Shown here: piece after piece, positions 17,214-25,162 of the stretch
Layout of the letters: each line of letters starts with the position of its first letter
How positions within the stretch are numbered: the first letter of the stretch is position 1
Source of the DNA: Silvanigrellales bacterium
Lineage (GTDB): Bacteria > Bdellovibrionota_B > Oligoflexia > Silvanigrellales > Silvanigrellaceae
NCBI GenBank assembly: GCA_020247005.1
Contig: JADCJN010000029.1
Location: 1 to 64,000, forward strand
DNA: 64,000 bases
Direction: 5' to 3'
Notes under the pieces: generated by a model
Seen by the model: only the letters and a program-made list of their open reading frames with translations
Database searches by the model: none
Told to the model about the DNA's origin: nothing
Made by a program: the position numbers and the translations under genes

Positions 17214-18020
17214 TCACAAGTAGAACTGCGTGGCCCGGTGTTCCAGAGTGAACCTCAGCAGGTACTTGTCGAGGGCCCGCCGCGCCGGCTTCGACACTTC
17301 GGCAAAGCGCACGCCGAAGCCTTCCTGTGTGTGGCGCACCACGGTTCCTTTCAGCTGCAAGGGTTTCTCGTTTCGGCCCAGCCGAATTTCAACGTCAATG
17401 GGTTCCCCCACGGCAGGGTTTCCATTGGACGTGGCTGCCAGATGCATGCCGTCCGAAGAAAGATCGAGAGTCTTCGCAGGAAAACCAGCGCCCCTCAACG
17501 TACAGTGGACAACGATCTCTTGACGCACACGTTCATTTCCGCGCGCTGCCTGCGAAGTGAGTTTCTTTATTTCCTTCAGAAGTTTCGGTCGAGGCGCAGG
17601 CTTAACCAGAAAATCGTTGGCACCGTGCTCAAAGGCGCGTTTGCGCAGCTGCGGATTCGACAAAATGCTCGTGACAAGGACTTTGAGTTCTTCGTTTCGA
17701 CTCGCACGCCGTGCGGCGCGCGCCGTGGCAAGGCCTTGCTCACGAGCGAAGCTCACGTCTATCATCACAAGGTCGACGTCCTGCGTGCGCACGATCTCTT
17801 CCACTTGGGCGACGCTGGAGGCCACCAGAACATGGAATCCTACGGATGCGAAATAGGCCCGCTCGATTTCCACGGTGAGCGGGGTTTCGTCGACAAGCAG
17901 AAGTGTGGGTTGGATTTCCGCCACGCCAAATTCATCTCTTTGGCCATCTCTTTGGCCGTCGCCCTGTCCCTCTCCGTGCTCCGTGGAACCGTTTCCTTGC
18001 AAATTTTTCGCTGCGGTCAT
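17214..18020 (-). CDS. Response regulator with receiver and PilZ domains
   Basis: 268 residues from MTAAKNL at 18020, preceded by GGAGGG. A Gly/Asp/Gln-rich N-terminus of 30 residues with a short repeat (GDGQRDGQRD) precedes a receiver domain: TLLLVDE, acceptor Asp in VMIDVSF, LVTSIL and Lys in FLVKP. A PilZ domain follows from about 170: Arg-containing start NERVRQEIVV, DLSSDGMHL (D-x-S-x-x-G) and the closing strands GFGVRFAEVS. It probably joins phosphotransfer to cyclic-di-GMP sensing. No kinase gene is adjacent. It is divergent from the HAD gene and convergent with the zinc-ribbon gene (19-bp gap). Confidence 0.9.
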   Translation of the reverse strand: MTAAKNLQGNGSTEHGEGQGDGQRDGQRDEFGVAEIQPTLLLVDETPLTVEIERAYFASVGFHVLVASSVAQVEEIVRTQDVDLVMIDVSFAREQGLATARAARRASRNEELKVLVTSILSNPQLRKRAFEHGANDFLVKPAPRPKLLKEIKKLTSQAARGNERVRQEIVVHCTLRGAGFPAKTLDLSSDGMHLAATSNGNPAVGEPIDVEIRLGRNEKPLQLKGTVVRHTQEGFGVRFAEVSKPARRALDKYLLRFTLEHRATQFYL

Positions 18021-18173
18021 TTTCGGATGTCCCTCCGGCGTTTCCCCGCCTGAAATGGTCTTCGGCGAGGCAGACCCCCTTCTTGAGGCCTTCGCGACGG
18101 TGGCACTCCGTAACGCCTGGAAACAGCGAGCTTCGATTTGTCCCCTCTGCTTGTGAAAGAAGGAACTTGCCCC

Positions 18174-19046
18174 ATGTGGCCTCTGCTCACCCGCGATTCC
18201 CTTGCCCTTGCCTCCCCGCTTCCGTCGCCTCGCCCCCAGACACCGCCCTCTCAAGTGTTCGTTTACTTTGATATTGGGAGTGTGCTCATTGATCTCGACT
18301 GGGACTCCTTCATTGAATCGCTTTCGTCGCTCGCAAGTCCAGGCCTCGACGTCCTCGCCGCACTCCGCACAGAGGCTGCTCTTGAACACCTGCACGCGTG
18401 GTCAACAGGAAACTTAGGCCCCGCGGCGTTCGCACGCGCCCTGCTGTCGGTGGTTCGTCCTGGCCATTCTCGTGTTTCCCCGCACGATGCCACCGCGCTG
18501 CTTGCAATCAAAGAGGCTTCAAGCCTCATTGTAGGCCCCGTGCGCCCTCGCTGCTTGCGTCTTGTGAAGCGCCTCCGCGCACTCGGCTGCGGGGTGGGGG
18601 TGCTTTCAAACGCTGTTCCCTGGCATGAGACGGACATTGAAACCACCCTGCGACTGCGAGACGTTTTTGATGTCGTCGTGTTTAGTCAAGATGTCGGTTT
18701 CGAGAAACCGGAACCTGGAATCTACGAAGCGGCGGAGCTTTTGGCGAAGGCCACGCGCCGTGTGCAGCATCCTGTGCAGTTTTTCTTCGTCGACGATCTT
18801 CCAGCCAATGTGCTGGCGGCGCGAGAACGCGGTTGGAATGCCTCGCTTGTTGAGCTCGTGGAGGCCGGGGTGCGCCAACGCTTCCTGGAAGGCTCTATGA
18901 ACGAGAGCGAGTGGCTCAAGGCCTCCCGCAACGCGTCGCATCTGGTGTTCGGCGAAGAGGCTGCTAAACGCGTGGAAGCCTTGTTCACCAACGTCTTCTC
19001 TGCCCTCGAAGGGATCTCCGCCCTGGAAAGAAATCAACACCTATGA
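18174..19046 (+). CDS. HAD-superfamily hydrolase (YihX-like, subfamily IA)
   Basis: 290 residues from MWPLLTR at 18174, preceded by AAGGA. Motif I is FDIGSVLIDLDW: the usual second Asp (DxD) is Gly, as in the YihX group of sugar-phosphate phosphatases (DLGNV). Motif II is LSNA, motif III the Lys of GFEKPEPGIY, and motif IV FFVDDLPANV. A helical cap lies between I and II. The substrate is not predictable. The stop overlaps the murI start (ATGA), so it is coupled to glutamate racemase. Confidence 0.85.
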   Translation: MWPLLTRDSLALASPLPSPRPQTPPSQVFVYFDIGSVLIDLDWDSFIESLSSLASPGLDVLAALRTEAALEHLHAWSTGNLGPAAFARALLSVVRPGHSRVSPHDATALLAIKEASSLIVGPVRPRCLRLVKRLRALGCGVGVLSNAVPWHETDIETTLRLRDVFDVVVFSQDVGFEKPEPGIYEAAELLAKATRRVQHPVQFFFVDDLPANVLAARERGWNASLVELVEAGVRQRFLEGSMNESEWLKASRNASHLVFGEEAAKRVEALFTNVFSALEGISALERNQHL

Positions 19047-19960
19047 CACTCCCTCTTGTCACGCCACTTCCCAACATCGCGTTCTTCGACTCCGGCCAAG
19101 GTGGGTTCACCGTTTGGGAGGCCATTCGCATGCGTCTGCCTTCACTCAACACGCAATACCTTGGCGACAATGCCCGATACCCCTACGGCAACAAGGGAGA
19201 GCAAACCGTGACACGTTACTCTTCCGAGGCCGCGTATTTTTTCTCTGCATTGGGTGCTGGGCTCATTGTGGTGGCATGCGGCACGGCAAGCAGCGTGGCC
19301 GTGCAAAGTCTTCAGCGTGTTTTTCGGATCCCAGTGGTCGGCATCGTTGAAGGCTTCTGCGAAGATGCCGCCTCCGTTTTGCGAGGGAGCGAAAAAAACC
19401 GCTCCGAGGGAAAAGTGGCTCTGCTCGGCACCCGTTTCACTGTCTCCAGCGGTCGGTTCGAGCGGGAACTCAAGACTCGTGGCGTCGGCGAAGGGAGCGT
19501 CTGGGCGAGGGCGTGCCCGCTCTTTGTTCCCTTAGTGGAAGAGGCCTTGGTGCCAGGCCCCCTGGCCGACGCCGCGTGCGAACTCTACCTGTCCGACATG
19601 CCTGCGGATGTCGACGTTGTGATGCTAGCGTGCACTCACTTTCCCAGGCTCGAAGCCTCCATAGGGAAGTTCCTTGGCCAGAAATTCGGCCGACCCGTTG
19701 TGGCTCGGCGCATTGACGGCGATGTTGTTGTGCACGCCGGTGGCGAAGGCGCACCGCTCTACCTTTTGGAAAGTTCGCGCGGCATATGGAAGGCCGTCGA
19801 TGCCTTCCTGGCCGAACAAACCCCAAGTGTGCGCGAAAACTACTTCCAGAATGAAACGAGAGTCTACTGCACCGATGCCCCTGCTCGCTTCACGGAAGTG
19901 GCAAGGGTCTTCACCAGTTTGCCCGTGGGTGAAGTGCAGGAGGTGACGCTCGGGGTGTGA
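19043..19960 (+). CDS. murI: Glutamate racemase (divergent active site)
   Basis: Makes D-glutamate for peptidoglycan. 305 residues with the family frame FDSGQGGFTV, DNARYPYG, first catalytic Cys in VACGTAS (near residue 78) and second in LACTHFP (near 195). Differences from the usual motifs are clear: GDTARVPYG is GDNARYPYG, ACNTAS is ACGTAS (loss of a substrate-binding Asn) and GCTHYP is ACTHFP. Both cysteines are kept, so a two-base racemase is still expected, but specificity could differ (aspartate or another acidic amino acid). Coupled to the HAD gene upstream. The molybdenum hydroxylase operon begins 71 bp downstream. Confidence 0.8.
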   Translation: MTLPLVTPLPNIAFFDSGQGGFTVWEAIRMRLPSLNTQYLGDNARYPYGNKGEQTVTRYSSEAAYFFSALGAGLIVVACGTASSVAVQSLQRVFRIPVVGIVEGFCEDAASVLRGSEKNRSEGKVALLGTRFTVSSGRFERELKTRGVGEGSVWARACPLFVPLVEEALVPGPLADAACELYLSDMPADVDVVMLACTHFPRLEASIGKFLGQKFGRPVVARRIDGDVVVHAGGEGAPLYLLESSRGIWKAVDAFLAEQTPSVRENYFQNETRVYCTDAPARFTEVARVFTSLPVGEVQEVTLGV

Positions 19961-20031
19961 CACGCGCCGTGTGTTGTGCCGAGTTTCATGCTTTACACGA
20001 GACGCGAGGCACCCTGAAGGAGGATTCCCAA

Positions 20032-22362
20032 ATGCAGGTCACCCAAAAAGCGCGTGTGGCTCGTGAAGGCACCGAAGTCGGACGCGATGCCACCCGCAAG
20101 GAAGGCGCAGCGAAGCTGCGCGGGGAAGCGCGTTACGTCGACGACGTGCGTCTTCCAAACATGATTTTCGGGGTCACCGTGCGAAGCCAGGTGCCTCGGG
20201 GGCGACTGTGCGGATTGACGTTCCCTCAAGACGCGGGAATCCCCTGGGAAGAGTTCGTTGTTGTCACCGCGGCCGACATCCCCGGTCGCAATGCCGTCCC
20301 CCTGCTTGTGGACGACCAGCCCTTTCTCGCGTTCAACATCGTGGCCCACCGCGAGGAACCCCTGTGCCTTCTTGCGCACGCCAATCGCGCACTGTTGGAA
20401 CGGGCACGGGATGCCGTCATCGCGCATATCGAACCCTTGCCGGCTGTGCTCACCCTCGACGAGGCTCTTTCCGGGAATGAAATTATCAGCGGGAGCAACA
20501 ACGACCTCAAATCCATTCTCATGGAAAAGGGGGATGTCGAAGGTGCCTTTTCCAAGGCCGGCAGCGACCCCTCGCTGACGTTGGTGGAGGGCTCCTACGA
20601 AACCGAAGCACAGGAACAGCTCTACATTGAAACCAACGGCATGATCGCCTCCGCAGACGCCTCGACGGGCGACGTCACGGTGCAGGGGTCTATGCAGTGC
20701 CCCTACTATATTCATGGCGCACTCATGGCGGCCTTCGGATTCCAGCCGGGAGCGGAAGACTCCCGTGCGAGGGTGATACAGTGCGAAACAGGGGGCGGAT
20801 TTGGAGGCAAGGAAGAGTACCCTTCCCTTCTTGCCGTCCATGCGGCTCTGCTTGCCCGAAAAGCCGGCCGACCCGTGAAGATGATCTACGATCGCGGCGA
20901 AGACATGGCCGCGACAACGAAACGACACCCCTCTCGAACGAAACACCGCACCCTTGTCGATGGCGACGGGAAGCTCGTGGCCATGGACGTCGAGTTCTGG
21001 CTCGATGGCGGCGCTTACGCGACCCTGTCCGCCGTCGTCTTGTCGCGGGGCTCGCTGCATGCGTCAGGGCCCTATGAGTGTCCGAACGTCCGCATCCGCT
21101 CGCGCGCCCTGGCCACGAGCCACCCTCCCCATGGCGCGTTTCGAGGGTTCGGCGCCCCTCAGAGTCTGTTCGCCATTGAACGGCACATGGACGTGGTAGC
21201 GAAAGCGTGCGCACTCACCCCTCAGGAATTGAGGCAACGGAATGTGTTGCGGCGGGGCTCCACGACGGCCTCCGGACAAAAAATAAAGGAAGACGTCGCA
21301 CTCGACGTCCTCATGCGCATGGCGCACGAAGACATTCGCTTCGACGAAAGAGCGCGAGAGTACGCGGCGCACAACGCGTCACCCGCCGGGCTCCGCACAC
21401 GCAAGGGGCTTGGGGCCGCGACGTTCTTTCATGGCGCCGGTTTCACGGGCTCCGGCGAAAAAAATCTCGCCTCGGTGGCCGCTGTGGACATCGCTCCCTG
21501 CGGCAGCCTGCGCATTCTGGTTGCGAGCACTGAAATGGGCCAAGGCGCGCACACCATTCTCGCTCAGATGGCCGCCGATGCCGCAGACACGGAAGTCGAC
21601 GCCGCCTTCGTGGCAACCCCCGACACAGCGCACGTCCCCGACAGCGGCCCTACAGTGGCCTCCCGCACCACCATGATTGTCGGAGGGCTCGTGGAAAAGG
21701 CCGCCCGCGCGCTCCGCGCCGAACTCGATGCCGGCGGATTTCTGAGTGCGGGAACCCACGCCGATGCGGACTCCTTTCGCAAGGCGGCTCTTGCGGCTGC
21801 GGCGCAGCGCAACGTCGCACCCGAAGCGTTGCGCCAGGAATGCCAGTACGTGCCACCTTCCGGACTCATTTGGGACGACAAAACTTACCGTGGCGACGCC
21901 TACCCCACCTTCGCCTGGGCGTGTTACGCCGCTGCGGTGTCGGTGGATCTTTTGACCTACGAAGTGACGGTCGAAGCGTTTTCAGCCGTGCAAGACATCG
22001 GAAAGGTCATCAACCCTCTCTTTGCAGCCGGACAGGTGGAGGGAGGCGTGGTGCAGGCCATTGGCTACGCGCTTTCCGAAAAAGTGGCCTGGAAAAACGG
22101 AGTCATGTCGAACGCACGGCTGACGAACTACATTATTCCCACGGCACTTGATGTGCCCCGCATTTCGGTGCGCTTTTTTGAACACCCCAAAGGGACACCC
22201 GAAGCACAGACGCCCAAGGGCATCGGCGAGCTTCCCATGGATGGCGTCGCACCCGCACTCGCCGGTGCGCTAGAAGACGCCCTCGGTGTTTCTTTCACGC
22301 GCATTCCCATCTTGCCTGAAGACATCTTCCAAGCTCTTCAGGCGAAAGGAAACACACCTTGA
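20032..22362 (+). CDS. Xanthine dehydrogenase-type molybdopterin-binding subunit
   Basis: Large catalytic subunit of a molybdenum hydroxylase, 776 residues. The ATG at 20032 is set by AAGGAGG eight bases upstream. Motifs in order: N-terminal a/b hammerhead (GEARYVDDVRLPNMIFG), GGGFGGKEEYP (near 253), GAFRGFGAPQ with the substrate-site Arg of xanthine dehydrogenases (near 368), STEMGQGAHT (near 500) and KGIGELP with the catalytic Glu (near 730). It hydroxylates purines or a related N-heterocycle or aldehyde; xanthine is the best guess. The next subunit gene overlaps its stop (TTGA). No XdhC-like maturation factor lies in the window. Confidence 0.9.
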   Translation: MQVTQKARVAREGTEVGRDATRKEGAAKLRGEARYVDDVRLPNMIFGVTVRSQVPRGRLCGLTFPQDAGIPWEEFVVVTAADIPGRNAVPLLVDDQPFLAFNIVAHREEPLCLLAHANRALLERARDAVIAHIEPLPAVLTLDEALSGNEIISGSNNDLKSILMEKGDVEGAFSKAGSDPSLTLVEGSYETEAQEQLYIETNGMIASADASTGDVTVQGSMQCPYYIHGALMAAFGFQPGAEDSRARVIQCETGGGFGGKEEYPSLLAVHAALLARKAGRPVKMIYDRGEDMAATTKRHPSRTKHRTLVDGDGKLVAMDVEFWLDGGAYATLSAVVLSRGSLHASGPYECPNVRIRSRALATSHPPHGAFRGFGAPQSLFAIERHMDVVAKACALTPQELRQRNVLRRGSTTASGQKIKEDVALDVLMRMAHEDIRFDERAREYAAHNASPAGLRTRKGLGAATFFHGAGFTGSGEKNLASVAAVDIAPCGSLRILVASTEMGQGAHTILAQMAADAADTEVDAAFVATPDTAHVPDSGPTVASRTTMIVGGLVEKAARALRAELDAGGFLSAGTHADADSFRKAALAAAAQRNVAPEALRQECQYVPPSGLIWDDKTYRGDAYPTFAWACYAAAVSVDLLTYEVTVEAFSAVQDIGKVINPLFAAGQVEGGVVQAIGYALSEKVAWKNGVMSNARLTNYIIPTALDVPRISVRFFEHPKGTPEAQTPKGIGELPMDGVAPALAGALEDALGVSFTRIPILPEDIFQALQAKGNTP

Positions 22363-22871
22363 ACAACACTCTGAAATTTCGGGTGAACGGAGACGACGTT
22401 GAGGTGGCCGTTCCCCCCATGGCGCGCCTCCTCGACGTTTTGCGTGAAACACTTGGACTCACGGGCACCAAAGAAGGGTGCGGAGAAGGCGAGTGCGGCG
22501 CGTGCTCGGTGCTTGTCGATGGCGTGCTTGTAAACTCATGCCTTGTGCCTGTCGCACAGGTGCAAGGCGGCGAGGTCTTGACCATTGAAGGCGTCGCACT
22601 CCATGGCGCTGGCGCTGGTGCAGGTGCTGCCGCGACACCGCCTGCCCTTCACCCCATTCAATCGGCGTTCCTTCAGTGCGGTGGAGCCCAGTGTGGCATC
22701 TGCACGCCAGGCATGGTGATGGCCACTGTGGCTTTTTTGCAGGACTCGCAAAAAGGAACGGTGACGGAAGAAAGTATCCGAGAAGCGCTGTCGGGGAATC
22801 TGTGCCGTTGCACAGGCTATGTGAAAATCGTGGATGCCGTGCTCGCCGCGAGCCAAGGAGCCAAGCCATGA
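22359..22871 (+). CDS. Xanthine dehydrogenase-type 2Fe-2S subunit
   Basis: 170-residue small subunit that passes electrons from the molybdenum site to FAD. The plant-type cluster ligands are in GCGEGECGACSV plus NSC. The second cluster has CGGAQCGICTPG and NLCRCTGY. An Ala/Gly-rich insert (GAGAGAGAAATPP) lies between the two cluster domains. The TTG start at 22359 overlaps the stop of the large subunit and follows AAAGGA at eight bases. The FAD subunit start overlaps its stop (ATGA). Confidence 0.93.
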   Translation: MNNTLKFRVNGDDVEVAVPPMARLLDVLRETLGLTGTKEGCGEGECGACSVLVDGVLVNSCLVPVAQVQGGEVLTIEGVALHGAGAGAGAAATPPALHPIQSAFLQCGGAQCGICTPGMVMATVAFLQDSQKGTVTEESIREALSGNLCRCTGYVKIVDAVLAASQGAKP

Positions 22872-23791
22872 GAGGGCACACCGCCGAGCTCGAATTCCTC
22901 TCTCCCACCACCTTAGACGACGCGCTGGAACACTTCGCGCGGGGTGCGGCCTGTTCCAAACCTGCCCGAGCCTTCGCCGGCGGCACCGACCTCATGGTGC
23001 AACTCGGCGCGCGTCCTGTCGACGTTTCACAGGGCCCCTTTGTCAACCTCTCTTGCCTTGCTGAACTCAAAACCATAGACGTGCGCGAAGACGCTGTGGT
23101 GCTCGGCGCCCTCACGACCTATGCGCAGGCGTGCGCTCACCCCGTGGTGGCTGCGGAATTTCCCGCCCTTTGCCTCGCCGCTCGGGCCACAGGCGCACCC
23201 GCCATACAGAACCGCGGGACCTTCGCGGGGAACATCGCAAACTCTTCGCCCGCAGCCGATTCCCCTCCTGTCCTTATGGCCCTCGACGCTTCCTACGAGC
23301 TGACTTCGGCTCGCGGACGTCGTTTCGTGCACGCCGACGCCTTCCATCTCGGTTACAAAAAAACGGAACTCGCACCCGATGAGCTCCTGACACGCATTTT
23401 CATTCCTCGTCGCAACTCGCTGGAAACGGAATGGCGCATGGGCTACCGCAAGGTGGGCACGCGTCGCGCGCAAGCCATTTCCAAAGTCGCTTTTGCCGGA
23501 GCGCTCCGAACGCGGGGAGGCATGATTATCGATGTCCGCCTGTGTTACGCCTCTATCGCTCCTGTTCCCTTACGCGTCCGCGCCGTGGAAAACTTCCTGC
23601 GTGGAAAACCCACCAGCGCTTCAGGAACAGGCGCCACCGAGACCGATGCCCAGGCTGCCGTCGCCTTGCTTCGAAGCCTGTTGTGTCCCATCGACGACGT
23701 GCGCTCTACGGCCGACTACCGAAAGGAAATTGCCTGCCGTCTTCTTGCCGATTTTCTGCTTTCGGAAAGTGAAGAGAGGTCTCCCACCTGA
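22868..23791 (+). CDS. Xanthine dehydrogenase-type FAD-binding subunit
   Basis: 307 residues from MRGHTAELEFLSPTTLDDAL at 22868. FAD-binding motifs of the CoxM/XdhB family are present: FAGGTDLMVQ and QNRGTFAGNIANSSPAADSPP (given as residues near 105-125), then YRKVGTRRAQAISKV. A CO-dehydrogenase-flavoprotein C-terminal domain follows. Third and last gene of the coupled operon. With the other two subunits it forms a complete three-polypeptide enzyme; a terminator-like hairpin follows about 115 bp downstream. Confidence 0.92.
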   Translation: MRGHTAELEFLSPTTLDDALEHFARGAACSKPARAFAGGTDLMVQLGARPVDVSQGPFVNLSCLAELKTIDVREDAVVLGALTTYAQACAHPVVAAEFPALCLAARATGAPAIQNRGTFAGNIANSSPAADSPPVLMALDASYELTSARGRRFVHADAFHLGYKKTELAPDELLTRIFIPRRNSLETEWRMGYRKVGTRRAQAISKVAFAGALRTRGGMIIDVRLCYASIAPVPLRVRAVENFLRGKPTSASGTGATETDAQAAVALLRSLLCPIDDVRSTADYRKEIACRLLADFLLSESEERSPT

Positions 23792-23907
23792 AAAGCGAGA
23801 CCGATTTATTCAGGGCACGTCTCATAAATTCTTCGAATTTCCTCGCTTGCATGCGAAGGGATCCTCCTTAGAAATTTGCCTTCGCGCTGCGTGCGGTAAA
23901 AATGATG

Positions 23908-23933
23908 AGGGGCGCTCGAAGAGCATCGCCCCT
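23908..23933 (+). terminator. Hairpin downstream of the molybdenum hydroxylase operon
   Basis: AGGGGCG pairs with CGCCCCT over a 12-base loop that has its own partial pairing (CTCGAAGAG). No T-run follows, so this may be a 3'-end stabiliser or Rho-dependent site rather than an intrinsic terminator. Confidence 0.35.
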
Positions 23934-23992
23934 GAAATCGCGAGAGGGTCGCCGAGGGCAAACGTCGAGTCAGCTAGCCTTGTTTATTTCGA

Positions 23993-24010
23993 GCAAATGC
24001 ATGCATTTGC
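23993..24010. promoter_or_regulatory. 18-bp perfect palindrome, possible operator
   Basis: GCAAATGCATGCATTTGC reads the same on both strands, with no spacer. It lies 89 bases upstream of the orphan lipoprotein start. A dimeric helix-turn-helix regulator site is the likeliest explanation; chance is possible. Confidence 0.4.
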
Positions 24011-24098
24011 GAAAGGCGCCCTCAAATATCCATTGGAAACGGCGATAGCCATGGGGAACGACGAGAGAGCGGTGGAGTCACTCGAATAGGAATCCAGC

Positions 24099-25112
24099 AT
24101 GGCAGACAGTTCAAAACGAAGCGCGTCGATCTTTCTTTTCGCAATGTTGGCATTTTCGATAGCCTGCAATAGAGAATCGGGTGCAGCCATCGCGCGAAAT
24201 GAGAGCGGCGCGGCAATTGAAAAGCCAGCATTGCCTTCATTAACCATCCGAGCGATCCATTGTGAACCGCTCGATGGCGGACACGTGAAGTTTGACGTCC
24301 TTTTCGTAGAGATCAATTCTCCCATCTCTGTCGTTTCGTTTCCGAAGGAACACCTATTCGGAACTTCCTGCGAAGCCACGGCGATGGAACTTACCAACAA
24401 TCTCAAGGGCAAGACGATCACGGGTGAAGATGAAAGTCCCGATGGCAGAGCACTGCGATTAGTCGGCGACTACATGGCTCGCGGTGATGCTATCTGCCTA
24501 GTCACTGGGTATCGCCAGAGTTGCCGTCGCGCTATCGCGGGAACTCGGCACTCAAACGGCCTCGTGAGCCTTGAGAAACCGGGCGCGGTGGAGTCCGCTC
24601 CTGAAGGCATCCGCAGCGACCACGTGACAGAACAGGCTCGCATGAACTACATGACGACCCATATGGCACAACCCAAGGAAGACGTCTTCAAGTGGGGCCA
24701 CGATGATGAAGTCAATGAAAATCGGGTGTATTCTCGGCTCACGGCATTCAACAACGAGGTCAGGAAAAAGGCGGCAGCCAAAGACACCCCTTCCAAGAAC
24801 GAGGGGGAGGCACCCTCACAGCCCAACCCAGTTGCACGAATGGCACCCAAGGTGACAATCGTCCAGGTCAATGCAGACTCGAGCAAAAAGTTCTCATTCA
24901 GCATCCGCGCTCCTGGTGCCTCGCGGTGGAGTCTTGTCGCCGACGCCAAGTGGCCCATTCGCGATGGGATGGGTGAAAATGCAGACTTCGAGTACGAGTT
25001 CACAAACGTCGGAAAGCGGCGCATCGAATTGAAGGTGTTCGACGACAAAGGAACAGAGCTCCTTCCTGCGGCCGATGCACAGGACCTGACTGTCTGCGCC
25101 GCCAAATGCTGA
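24099..25112 (+). CDS. Putative lipoprotein of unknown function
   Basis: 337 residues; lipoprotein signal with FSIAC lipobox (Cys at 23). No family recognised. After a variable linker there is a possible beta domain (LTIRAIHCEPLDGGHVKFDVLFVEI), a basic and acidic middle, and a C-terminal stretch that looks like an immunoglobulin-like sandwich (KKFSFSIRAPGASRWSLVADAKWPI, then FEYEFTNVGKRRIELKVFDDKG; about residues 265-320). Ends in CAAKC. Base composition is lower in G+C than the neighbouring operons, suggesting a lineage-specific or acquired gene. Confidence 0.75.
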   Translation: MADSSKRSASIFLFAMLAFSIACNRESGAAIARNESGAAIEKPALPSLTIRAIHCEPLDGGHVKFDVLFVEINSPISVVSFPKEHLFGTSCEATAMELTNNLKGKTITGEDESPDGRALRLVGDYMARGDAICLVTGYRQSCRRAIAGTRHSNGLVSLEKPGAVESAPEGIRSDHVTEQARMNYMTTHMAQPKEDVFKWGHDDEVNENRVYSRLTAFNNEVRKKAAAKDTPSKNEGEAPSQPNPVARMAPKVTIVQVNADSSKKFSFSIRAPGASRWSLVADAKWPIRDGMGENADFEYEFTNVGKRRIELKVFDDKGTELLPAADAQDLTVCAAKC

Positions 25113-25162
25113 TATTCTCCCCGAGAGTCCGCAGGGCGACCTGCACCTCGTTTTAGCTCACG

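Larger units (their letters stand above)
23792..24098. other. Intergenic region with hairpin and 18-bp palindrome
   Basis: 307 bp between the flavoprotein gene and an orphan lipoprotein gene. I see no gene in it. It holds a 7-bp stem AGGGGCG/CGCCCCT (23908-23933) that may end the operon, and a perfect 18-bp palindrome at 23993-24010. Composition becomes more A+T-rich from about 23800 onward. Confidence 0.6.

Noticed and set aside
18021-18395. N-terminal extension of the REC-PilZ frame
   Set aside because: Overlaps the divergent HAD gene and lacks a start site; GGAGGG supports the ATG at 18020.
23792-24089. Open frame running out of the flavoprotein gene
   Set aside because: No start site or motif of its own; better explained as intergenic DNA.
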